NCBI GenBank assembly: GCA_029945375.1
Contig: CM057060.1
Coordinates: 2,294,001 to 2,358,000, forward strand
Direction: 5' to 3'
From: Agaricus subrufescens
Taxonomy: Eukaryota; Basidiomycota; Agaricomycetes; Agaricales; Agaricaceae
DNA length: 64,000 nt
A program made the position numbers and the translations under genes. The notes beneath the pieces were generated by a model. The model was not told the DNA's origin and made no database searches. It saw nothing but the letters and a program-made list of their open reading frames with translations. Shown one piece after another: positions 23,529-32,844 of this stretch. Each line of letters starts with the position of its first letter. Position 1 is the first letter of the stretch.

Positions 23529-24540
23529 CTAAAAAAAGCGGCGACAGAGCAATACACAGAGAAGGACGAGGACGACACAGATCGCGCCATCGAGCACAAC
23601 CGGCGGCCGGCCCTTTGAGATTTCCTGCCCCAGCCCCGACTCCGATCGATCCCCGCGATCCCCCTCCGGGCGCTCCGTCCCCTCTGCCTTGTCCACCGCC
23701 GGCGCCGGCGCTTCCCCGCCGCCCGCCGCCCGTGCGTCCAGCAGGTCTGCGTTCCGCTGCTGGCAGTGCGGGCAGACCCACTCGCGAGACCTGGTCCGTG
23801 TCAGCTGTCGTGTCAAGCCCGGCCCACACACACACTCACAGCGCTGCCAGCCGTCTCCGTTCGCCCGCTGGGTACTCTATCGACCCGACCCCCATTGCCG
23901 CCTCGCCCTTCAGCGGGAAGAATCCCTGCAGCCCGATTATCGCTAGCGCACGTCTGTCTGAGCCCCGACCGAGACACGCACTTCGATTACTCACCAGTTC
24001 GCACACCCCATGCTGGCTGCCATAATTCTTCATGGTCTGTGGCATGGTCCGTCAGTTTAGCCGAAACCCGAGACATCATCCGACGTACAGTTCGTGAAAC
24101 TAATACAAATCTATAAAATGCTTCAGCAGCAGCCTCCTCGACAATCGATCAACCTTACCTTGGTATTCAATTCAAACCGCCCGTTCGGTGTCAACATCAT
24201 AATAGACGGCGGGCGAAACGGGTATTCTGCCGGTAATAGAATGCGAAAATGGTACAGACCGCCCTCGAATTCTGTCCCGGGCGATCCGCGTAATGTACAG
24301 TGCCATTCCTGATCATTGTCTTTGTCACAACGCTTATCCAGGGGGGTCTCAGTCTTGTTCCGCTCACAAAGATGTCATCCTCCAACGGCGCTGCTGTGTA
24401 GTCTGTGCTTGGATCGTTGGCCAGTTCACGAGCCTCTTGCATAATCCGCTTCACGGCTGATGTCTCATCAACAAACGCTAGCTTGACAATTCTCTCTAAA
24501 AACACGACCTACCAGAGTTGTTCTTGTTCAACAGCGGCAT
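23529..24540 (-). CDS. UBC6: ER tail-anchored ubiquitin-conjugating enzyme Ubc6/UBE2J
   Basis: E2 enzyme of the Ubc6/UBE2J family, acting in ER-associated degradation. Short first exon MPLLNKNNS, then AFVDETSAVKRIMQEARELA, TDYTAAPLEDDIF, EWHCTLRGSPGTEFEGG, YPFRPPSIMMLTPNGRFELN, then ICISFTNHEELWQPAWGVRT. The catalytic Cys is in ICIS, and the family-specific HxExWQPxW follows. A linker with a CPHC-like pair (VCPHCQQRN) and an acidic stretch leads to a C-terminal hydrophobic anchor, LDGAICVVLVLLCVLLCRRF, ending at TAG 23529. The acceptor sites are all short-intron type, including one before ACCATGAAGAATTATGG. Ubc6 length and the tail anchor are both as expected. Confidence 0.92.
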
Positions 24541-25826
24541 GTCCGGGAGATATAGGAAGGGGCTATTGTCGAGTCTAGAAATATGTCGAGTGGTTTTCTG
24601 AATCTTCTTTGAGTTGGTGTGTCGCTTGAGGAGCCCAGGATGAAATTGTGCACTGGTCAACGTGGAATCATCATGCGCCAGGTAAGTAACTACTTAATTG
24701 GTCACATTGTCAGCTGCAACATATCCGTCACAGGCCATCACGCGCACGTGACGCCTAGACTCTTCTGGCTTTCGTTCGCGTCCGGACTCTGGAACCCTCT
24801 GTTTCAATGGATGCGCAGTCCAGTGCACACCCCAGCACCGCTACCCGTCCTCTACAATCTGTCCCCCAAAACGCGCCTTGACCGACAGTTCATCATCAAC
24901 CCTGCAAGAACGGGGCAAACAGACTCAATAGTAAACTCAAGGTGTTTCTCGTTCGCTAGTTCTCCTACAACCCATATGTGCATGTATTTAATCAATGAAA
25001 ACTGGGCTCCATACTCGGTCCTCAGCCCATCAGCCACCACTCACTGCCTCTTCATCTACGGTCTATTATCTCCAAAAGATGGTCCCACTGTCTATTCCGA
25101 TGGATAACCAACATCCCCGTTGTCAGGGCGTAACCTTAACTTGAGGGAGCAGCAAAGGGGACAAAAAAAGAAACGCCGATCAAATAACCGAAATGTCACT
25201 GTCTAGGACGAAACATGCTGCCACCGGCTGGTCCTCCCCCACCCCCCCTTCCCGTTCACCACACCGCAGATCCGAGTCATCACTTGGCCTCCCCCATATT
25301 TGGTATCATACCGGTAGCAGTTAATCCGCGAACAGCATTGGGGGGTTTGTATTGTCGTCGATGAATTTCGATCTGATCAGAGGAAGGACAGTGCCTCGAA
25401 CAGTGACCCCCTCTTCTGGCGATCGATCAAATGTGAAAGGCAGTGTTGGTATGGAATACTGGACTCATTTGATATAGTGAGCGTACGGAGATGAGTCAGA
25501 AGCCTCTTACTTATACACTGTTCTTTTTGCGCCTTTCCCTGTTTCCGTTAGTCGCATATGGGTGGGCTACCGGATTCTGTTGGTATGTACGCGACGCACT
25601 AATCTACAAATGGACGTATCGGTATTTCTGGTACCATTAATCCTCAAAGCCGAGAAGCTTGAAGCTTTTTAGATTTTTGAGTTGTTCCGAATATGATAAC
25701 TCCATACCCAAGGAATCGAGAGGGAAAGAATTGACAATCATGTCGTGATACATGTGAAAAAAAAAACAAAAATCGTGGCAAACCAATTGGTTTGCTTCCG
25801 AACCTTCGATCGGTCTCACTTTATCG
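24541..25826. other. intergenic, possible undetected or decayed gene on the plus strand
   Basis: A 162-codon frame is open at 24619-25107, but its peptide lacks family motifs. A second frame from ATG about 24809 (MDAQSSAHPSTATRPLQSV) has gene-like composition, stops after about 24 codons, and could continue in a neighbouring frame (ALTDSSSSTLQERGKQTQ). A basic run (REQQRGQKKKRRSNNRN) occurs near 25140-25190. The pieces do not assemble into one protein I can defend. The rest is promoter-like spacer before the SDR gene. Confidence 0.3.
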
Positions 25827-27063
25827 ATGGAACTAGGTCTTACGGATCTACACGTTCTCGTCACTGGTAACTACCTTCAACAACCCTCTACTCCTCAAAG
25901 TACACTGTTGATTAACCAAACTTTCAAAATTCAGGAGCAAGTGGGGGAATAGGACTAGAAATTACCCGCCTTTTCCTAGAGCAAGGCGCCAAAGTAACAG
26001 CTCAATACCACACCAACCCAACCCCGCTTCAATCTCTCCTCTCCCAATATAGCAATACCAATCGTATTCAGATCATCCAAGCGGATCTAACCCAAGAATC
26101 TCAAGTGATCGAAAACCTATTCAATAAATCCGCTACCACCGGGGGCGGCGACCAATTCGGAGACGTTCACATCCTTGTGCTTAATCATGCCGCCATTCCA
26201 GTTCCAGATGAACCTATTTGGGAAATGTCGGTGGAGAGATGGAGGAATACGATTGATACGAATGTAACTGGTTCGTTTGTCGTGGCGAAAGAGTATCTTA
26301 GGCGGTTGAGGGATGCGAAGGAGGATGTTAAAGATAACGCTTCTGTGATTATTATTGGGAGTACTGCTGGCAAATATGGTACTGGGTTTTTTTTTTTTTT
26401 TCGATGCTATCGGAGATTATTTTTTTGCTAACGTTTTGAATGATAATCTAGGCGAAGCAGGGCATGCTGACTATGCGGCATCTAAAAGCGGTGAGAACAC
26501 CCCCCCCCTCTTAATTCAAAATATTGTTCAATTCTAACCGAGCGACGATCAATGTGCCTTAGCATTGATGTACGGCTTTACACTCTCACTCAAAAACGAA
26601 ATCGTCAAAATTGCTCCGAAAGCCCGAGTCAACTCAATCGGTCCCGGATGGGTCAAAACGGTGAGATCTTTTGAAAACGTATTGTTACTTTGCACTTTAA
26701 TGATTATTATATTTATGCAGCCTAAGAAAGTGGAAGAGATATTGAGTAATCCTAAAACTTTCTATCGGGCCGTGGCAACGTGAGTGTTTCGAAAGATCTT
26801 TACTCTTTCTACGCAATCATCAAAAAAAAAAAAATTAACCGAGACGACATATATTAGGGTACCTTTAAAGAAAGTCGCGACCCCATATGATATTGCGACA
26901 CAGGTTGTTATTCTCTCTTCTCAAAAAGTATCTGGCCATATTTCGGGACAGGTTCTTATGATCGAAGGCGGTATGGAGGGTAAGTTCATGTACTATTCTG
27001 TTTCGAAAGACTGTTGAACTGGTTTTGATAGGGAGGCTCCTCAACTTACCAGAGGATATTTGA
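25827..27063 (+). CDS. short-chain dehydrogenase/reductase
   Basis: Classical NAD(P)-dependent SDR. The dinucleotide-binding glycine motif is GASGGIGLEI, spanning the first intron after MELGLTDLHVLVT. LNHAA corresponds to the NNAG motif. The catalytic Ser lies in SVIIIGSTAG, and Tyr/Lys in HADYAASKS, followed by ALMYGFTLSLKNEIVKI, VNSIGPGWVKT and GHISGQVLMIEGGMEG. A final short exon adds RLLNLPEDI and TGA (27061-27063). About six introns are seen, one beginning with a long T run at 26388. Length is near 290 residues, normal for the family. The substrate cannot be told from sequence. Confidence 0.9.
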
Positions 27064-27401
27064 CTTCATAAAAACATCCGGCGTTGAATTCACGGCAAAC
27101 AAGTAGTCAGAGCCTAAGGGAAAGCAGACAGTGTTTAGAAAATGCGAAGAAAATACATCGAGGTTCAGGGCTGTCTCGCAACAAGGACACTACATAAAAG
27201 AAGTCAACGGGGACGCGAAGTTTGGTGAAGAATCTTGAGTTTCCTGTTTTTCTTTTCCGGAAACAAAGTGGTAGTTGTGTCCTTTGTATTCAATAAATAA
27301 ACCAGATCATCGAGGTACAACCAGTATGAAAAGGTACTATTGAAGCAAAGTCCATTGGGTCATGCTATATATACATAAAGATTGATATCCTTCGTAAAAG
27401 T
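27064..27401. other. convergent intergenic spacer
   Basis: 3' flank of the SDR gene and of the T5orf172 gene. An AATAAATAAA sequence near 27290 could act as a polyadenylation signal for the plus-strand gene. No coding content seen. Confidence 0.5.
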
Positions 27402-28936
27402 TCAGACATATATCTCTACAAATTTGCCCCAGCGTTCAATGACTGGTTTGACAATACGTTCCCACTCTTTTCCTTGGTATTCACCTTTCTCCCATCTCCA
27501 AAATTCGAATATCTCCTGGTGTCTGCTACCACAGTCCGGGCACGGTTTATGGCATAGATTTTCCTTCCCGCTCGTCTTTTTCTTGGGTGAAGCAGAGATG
27601 GACGAAGGTGTCTCGATATTGGGCCAGCCGGGTTTAAGGTATACACGCGTTGATACCAGATCAGCGAGTTCTATGTGAATAAGACGCTCTAATGGACAAG
27701 TCAGATCGTAGACACCAGGAAAGAAAGTTGAAGGACGAACCCAGACGATGACAAGAGGGTGACTTCTCACCAGCCTGAATGCGGCCCTTCATTAAGCTAC
27801 CGTCTTGCTTACCATTCGCAGGATAAACACCTCTTGCAACTTGCTCCTTAGAACTGCATTGCTTAGTCCATTGATCAAGTCTCTTGACCACATTCGAGGC
27901 TCTCCCAACCTTCAATCGAATAGTCTTGGAGCCGGGGTCTGCTCAATCTCTTGTAAATATCATTTCTGCTCTCAACTTGGGGTACTCTTTACCTCTAATT
28001 TCAAATGTGTAGATGTACCCTGGCTCGTCTTGTGCCGACCTCGCCTTTTCCATCTCCGCCCGTAAGGACGCCTGCGTAGACTCTTCCAAATATGTGGGTA
28101 TCCAGTCTGAGGAGCCTTTAGGTCAGGGGGGGCTGTACTAATTAAGAACAATGGATCTTACCAGCAAATTCGACCCAATTGGTATTCTGACATGCATAGT
28201 ACCCTGTAGGTTTGAGGACCTCCTTGGTGTGTTGGTAACAAAAACGTTCGATGTTGTCTGAAGTACCATCAAGTGGAAAGTCAACTTTGATCGTCCTAGA
28301 ACATCGTTCCTGAGCTTTCGTGATACCGGAACATTGAACCGAATCAGACTGGCGAGACGGAGATGTTTTTCGCTTAGGGGAACTGCTAGTTGAGAGAGAG
28401 GTGTTGACGGAGGTTGTTGAAATGCTTGAGGCTTTCGCCGGTGAAGCAACGGTGGAACTTGCTCGACTTTGAGTTTGTCGACGTGGGGTTTTCTGCGGAG
28501 TCACGGGCGGGGACTGAGCGGAGACGGTGGAGTCATTGTCCTCAGGTTGTAGGGCGTATTTCATTGTCAAAGACTGCGGTTCTGGCATTGCAACCGTCCG
28601 CGAGTCCAGAGTTACATTTGTCTTTGAAGCTGAAGAGACTCCAAGTGGGTTAAACCCTCCTACGAACACGGGGCTTGGAGGTTCACAGTTCTGTGCTGGG
28701 GGGCTCGACACATAGACTCTGCCGAGCGCGGCAGCAAGATCATCGAGTTCAGCCTGACTTAGTGACGTGTTGAGACGTGGATATGTTGGTAGCATCTGGG
28801 GTTTAGTAGAGTGAGGCGCGAATTTCTGAATGAAGTCAATAAGAACAATGCTTTGAATTGACCCCGCGTAACGCACAGCAACTATCCTGTCAATGATCCA
28901 GTGCTTGGTATCCATGATATCTTGGAGCACAGGCAT
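27402..28936 (-). CDS. T5orf172 (DUF1766) GIY-YIG-like domain protein
   Basis: The C-terminal part carries the T5orf172/DUF1766 domain, a GIY-YIG nuclease relative common in fungi (fission yeast Mug113 type). It reads GYIYTFEIR, then DPGSKTIRLKVGRASNVVKR and LDQWTKQC, then ERLIHIELADLVSTRVY and CPDCGSRHQEIFEFWRW. The N-terminal about 170 residues are Ser/Thr/Pro-rich and probably disordered. They precede a Cys-bearing segment, VQCSGITKAQERCSRTIKV, and FCYQHTKEVLKPTGYYAC, a likely metal-binding module of the family. Four introns lie between 27650 and 28170. Nuclease activity is unproven for this family. The start is 28936; MDTKHW at 28915 is an alternative. Confidence 0.82.
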
Positions 28937-29329
28937 TCGAGTTGTTTGCAGTCAATGCAACGAAACGGATGCTATTTAATAACTGACTGAGTCAAAGGAC
29001 CATGCGATGCTTGCACTGGAAACGCCCCTATCATTGATGGATGATGTTAAGTAAGCTAACTGTGGACATGCGGACAGTCACACGTGGTCATAAAAAGATG
29101 TTTTCTACCTTCTGTCAAGACGACGAAGCAGAGGTATGTGTCCCTGGTCCATTTGTTCAGAGAGGGATGAAACGCACTGGGCTCTGAATGCATTGATGTC
29201 ATGCGTTACACTCTACGGAGTGGCGGCTTAGAAACCCGTTAACTGATCGCGATCACCTATGTTTCAAATTTCAAATTGGGTTGTGCCGTGTGTTAATCCT
29301 TTTTTTTTTCATCAGAACTGCTTGCGACC
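28937..29329. other. divergent intergenic region
   Basis: Holds the promoters of the minus-strand T5orf172 gene and plus-strand LCP5. Nothing coding was recognised. A T run at 29300-29309 lies just upstream of the LCP5 start. Confidence 0.5.
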
Positions 29330-30564
29330 ATGGACGGTAGCAATGAGGTAGAAGAAGTACGCTCCTCATTGCGGGCTATGACGGATAGCATCTCTTCCGC
29401 CCGACAAACTATTCGTGCGCTTCTCGACAGGTGAGCACAAATTTGTTTTGAGAACGAAAAATATTGAATTTTTTTTGGTGTCAAGTCCACAGGGTCTCGA
29501 CACGAAGGAGGGCATCTCCCTGTTGTCGATAAAACATCATACTTTGTTATCTTACATTCGCTCCCTTACTCTCTTATCCTCTCGTCGTGTGCTTGGGCAT
29601 ACTCTGGCTGAACGGGAGCAACCCACTGCCGCTTTTAGCGACATCGATCGGAGCGAAAGGGGCTCTGCCCCAGGGGATCTTGTTGACTCCCTGATTGAAG
29701 GGCGTGTTGTACTTGAAAAAACCCGGGCACTTGAGAATAAACTCAAGTATCAGATCGATAAACTGGTACGACTTGCGCGAGAGCCAGAGAAAGCCAACGT
29801 CGCCATGAATGGTAAGTTTATCTCTTTTGTGGGCTTGGTATGTGACATGTCTGAACATCGTTCAAGATCCTCTAACTTTCAAACCTAATCCACAAAATCT
29901 CGAGGCTAACGACGACAGTGACGATGCGTCGGACGCCCCTGCCCAGGATACAGCTGATCGTCGTCAAGCATCAAATGGCGTATACAGACCCCCTCGCCTT
30001 GCACCGATGCCTTACACTGAAGCTCCCAAATCAAAATCTCGTCGAGAACGCGCTCCCGTACCTTCTGCCCTGAACCATCTCGCAGCCGATCCCTCAAGGC
30101 CCCACGTTGAGACAACGTCTGGTCTAGGTGGCATTCCACAGCTGGGTTCTAAGCGCGCTGCATATCTCAAGAGAGTGCAAGAGTACGAAGAAGAAAACTT
30201 TACTCGTCTTGTGATGAAAAAGAGTGATGCACGGCGCCGCCTTCGTGATGAAGCAGATCTTGCCCTTGGTGGGGATTTAGGCGGCTCATATAACCCACGA
30301 AGTCGGAGACAGGCTGGAGGGTTGGAGGATGAATTTGGCGATGTTCTTAGAAGTGTCGGGAGGAAACATGAAGGTGATGTATATGAAGAGCTTCGTAGGA
30401 AAGGGAAGAAAGTGGACTTGCTCAGTAGGAGCAGGGACACGCTATCAAAGAAGCGAGATGGGCCATCTGAAGACAATCCCGAGGAGACTCGGAGAATGAA
30501 GAAACGTAGCAGGTTTGAGTTGGATGCCAAAATTGCCAGAAAGAAGACTTTGCGGAAGAAGTAG
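29330..30564 (+). CDS. LCP5: Lcp5/neuroguidin, Sas10/Utp3-family U3 snoRNP protein
   Basis: Small-subunit processome component related to yeast Lcp5 and human neuroguidin. Exon 1 (29330-29431) encodes MDGSNEVEEVRSSLRAMTDS. After a short intron the Sas10/Utp3 domain follows (GLDTKEGISLLSIKHHTLLS, then YIRSLTLLSSRR, then ENKLKYQIDKLVRLA). The second half is charged and basic, with DSDDASDAPA, YRPPRLAPMPY, a conserved GSKRAAYLKRVQEYEEENFT segment, and a Lys-rich end (IARKKTLRKK). Sas10 C-terminal features and length match. It works with Cms1, encoded about 11 kb upstream, in 18S rRNA maturation. Confidence 0.9.
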
Positions 30565-31149
30565 TACATATCATTGTTGCCTTATGGGGATATCCCCGCA
30601 TTGTTACTAATTTAGGAACAATAAGTTGATATGTATTGTCCTTCAGAAGCTAGAAGATCGAGTATGCTTGTACATAAATCCTGCTGCAACCCATGTAGCA
30701 GCAGCTGTGTAACCTTGACGGTCACCAACTGTCATTCTTCATTCTCTTCCCTCTTTCTTTTCCTCTTTTTTTCTACTGCTTTTCTGGCTGGTCCTTCCTC
30801 TGCAAGTTTTCGCCTAGGCTGAAGTCTGAGATTCTCTTGTGCTCGTGATCCCAGCATTCCTAGACATAGATCAAGATTATGACAGAGGAATCACCCCTAT
30901 TTTTACGCCTTAGAATCGTTGCTTTTAGTGAGTCTAGTACGGTTCTATGCGAATTGTTCACTCAAACGCTATGTGTACAACAGATTGTGTTAACTTGTGT
31001 AGTTTCCTTTGGATTATTCTAGACTCGATTATAATATTTTCGCAATGGGATTATATGAATAAACACGAGAGTAGGTCATGCCTTCGTCACAGTATTCATG
31101 ATTTGTTGAAGCAGAACATTGCCACACTGTAGGGTCTCTCGTTTCAGTC
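30565..31149. other. intergenic, no gene recognised
   Basis: 3' flank of LCP5 and 5' flank of the membrane-protein gene. AT-rich, with no frame showing a recognisable motif. Confidence 0.5.
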
Positions 31150-31904
31150 ATGCTACTTGTTAATGTCATTACGGTCGTCACGCTTCTGATTCTGTACGTG
31201 GATTACCTAGGATTTACCCTCAGTCCTGACGTGCACCGTATCTACAGTCTGTTGGTTCAATTTCGTGTCTGGTTGGACGTAGCGAGAATCTGCTTCTTAC
31301 TTCTGACCCACATAGGTGAGTACCACTCTACAATCAAGTCTGATCGATAGTCATTATATTCTACCATAGTCTCTGCAGGATCATTTGCCTACTGGAAACT
31401 ACAGTTCAATTGCGAGGAGCAGTGTAAGTCGTTCGATTATTTTCAGCCTGTTTCTTGTCAATAACGAACTGCTTTATCAAGCTGGTGATGAACAAGGCGT
31501 CTGCGACATATTTGCAACTTTTGTACTGGTGACAAGCTGGATTATTCCTGTGCTTCGTGAGTTCGTACACAGAATGCCTACCTATAGGACTGATAGACCT
31601 CTTGTCAGTGCTTCTCTACCTTGCCGGTCTTGCTTATAGGTCGTTTCGATACAGAGCTAGACGCTTAGATACTCTTTCAGATGCCGAGAACAGTCCACTG
31701 CCGGAAGACGTCTTTCAAAAATATCCACACTTATCAGCTGTTTTTCCCGCCCCCGTAACCTTTCCACCTGATACACGTAACAGGCAATCGGTCAATATGA
31801 ACGGCAAACGTTTTACGACGTGTACTACGGCATCGAAAATTCCTTCGTTACATAGCACTCCAGGGCGACTGAGCAAGCAATCTCCCTTGGCTTGTTACTT
31901 GTGA
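31150..31904 (+). CDS. small multi-spanning membrane protein of unknown function
   Basis: Reconstructed from four exons. Exon 1 gives MLLVNVITVVTLLILYVDYL and, after a short loop, a second hydrophobic segment (VWLDVARICFLLLTHI). The next exon gives GSFAYWKLQFNCEEQ, and a 59-nt intron with a GTAAGT donor leads to SGDEQGVCDIFATFVLVTSW. A 52-nt intron then joins IIPVL to LLLYLAGLAYRSFRYRARR. There are three or four membrane helices, two Cys residues (NCEEQ, GVCD) flanking a short loop that could pair, and a Ser/Pro-rich cytosolic tail (PLPEDVFQKYPHLSAVF) ending at 31904. The helix-loop pattern recalls MARVEL-like fungal membrane proteins, but I cannot place it in a family. Confidence 0.55.
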
Positions 31905-32125
31905 ACCTATGTAATTGAAATTCAGAATAATGATAGTTTTTTTTTTTTAAATGCACACTGCACAGCCTCCATTGCAGGGCCAAACGCGGGCACGTGGAGC
32001 CGGTGAGCAGTGCAGGGCGAGAATCAGAATTTAGCAACGGCGCTTCAACTCCCTTGGGTGCAGTCAGGGCGCAGGCCAGTCCGTAGCAGAGAACCATCCT
32101 CGTGGCAAATCCAGGACCACATCTT

Positions 32126-32844
32126 ATGACTAATTGGGACCCGACGTCTGCCAAGGTACCAAGCCTCAGTACCTGACAATTTCTTCAACCCATTAACGCC
32201 CATATAGGCTCAGCTTAGAGCAACGATTCAGCGCCTGGGACAGCTGCAAGTGAGGAAAGATGCCGACGCAGCTATTACCCGCAAGGACATTGCAACATTA
32301 CTCCAACAAAAGAACGTTGCGCTGGCTCGCAGCAAGGCACAGAAACTCATACATGAGGACTCGTTAGCCGATTTGTTAGAGGCTTTGGAGCAGCAAGTGA
32401 GGAATTTGCTGGATAGATTCTCTGAGTTGGAACAGAGGTGCGTCCGAGCTGGTTTTGGTGGTCGTCTCCCGTATATTTACAGTCACCAGATCACCACCGA
32501 GCTCAATCCTGCTTGAAGCTTCTTCAAATATCATCTTTGCGGCTCCACGACTTCAAATTCAAGGTGAGTACGATTTTATGGACTTGTTTATCTGCCCATT
32601 CACGAGAGTAGAGCTTGCGGCAGTCAACCATCTGATCTCCGAGCGTCTCGAGCCTGACGCTTTACGTTCTGCCAGAGAGCTCAGGGACACGTATGTGTCT
32701 CCTAAAGTGCTGCATGGGATTTTTAGGCCGACTCCAACTGCTGCGCATGTGGATGCTTATCTTGAAGGGATTGCAAGAACATATGGGATGTCGTGGAGAG
32801 CGGGACCACAGCGGCAAGACTTGTATGTCCACTTTAACCTATGA
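32126..32844 (+). CDS. IST1: Ist1-like ESCRT-III/Vps4 regulator
   Basis: Ist1 family protein, which binds Vps4 and ESCRT-III (Did2/CHMP1) on endosomes. After MTNWDPTSAK and one intron comes the Ist1 four-helix core: AQLRATIQRLGQLQVRKDAD, TRKDIATLLQQKNVALARSK, AQKLIHEDSLADLLEALE, then ASSNIIFAAPRLQIQ. Later exons give VELAAVNHLISERLEP, YVSPKVLHGIFRPTPTAA and VDAYLEGIARTYGMSWRAG, which is the end of the Ist1 domain. The protein stops soon after (YVHFNL, TGA 32842-32844). It is therefore about 200 residues and lacks the C-terminal MIM tails that bind Vps4 MIT in longer Ist1 proteins. Its stop overlaps the next gene's start by 20 nt. Confidence 0.88.

Noticed and set aside
24619..25107. A 162-codon plus-strand frame
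   Set aside because: No conserved motif or convincing composition, and it crosses sequence that reads better in another frame; not called as a gene.
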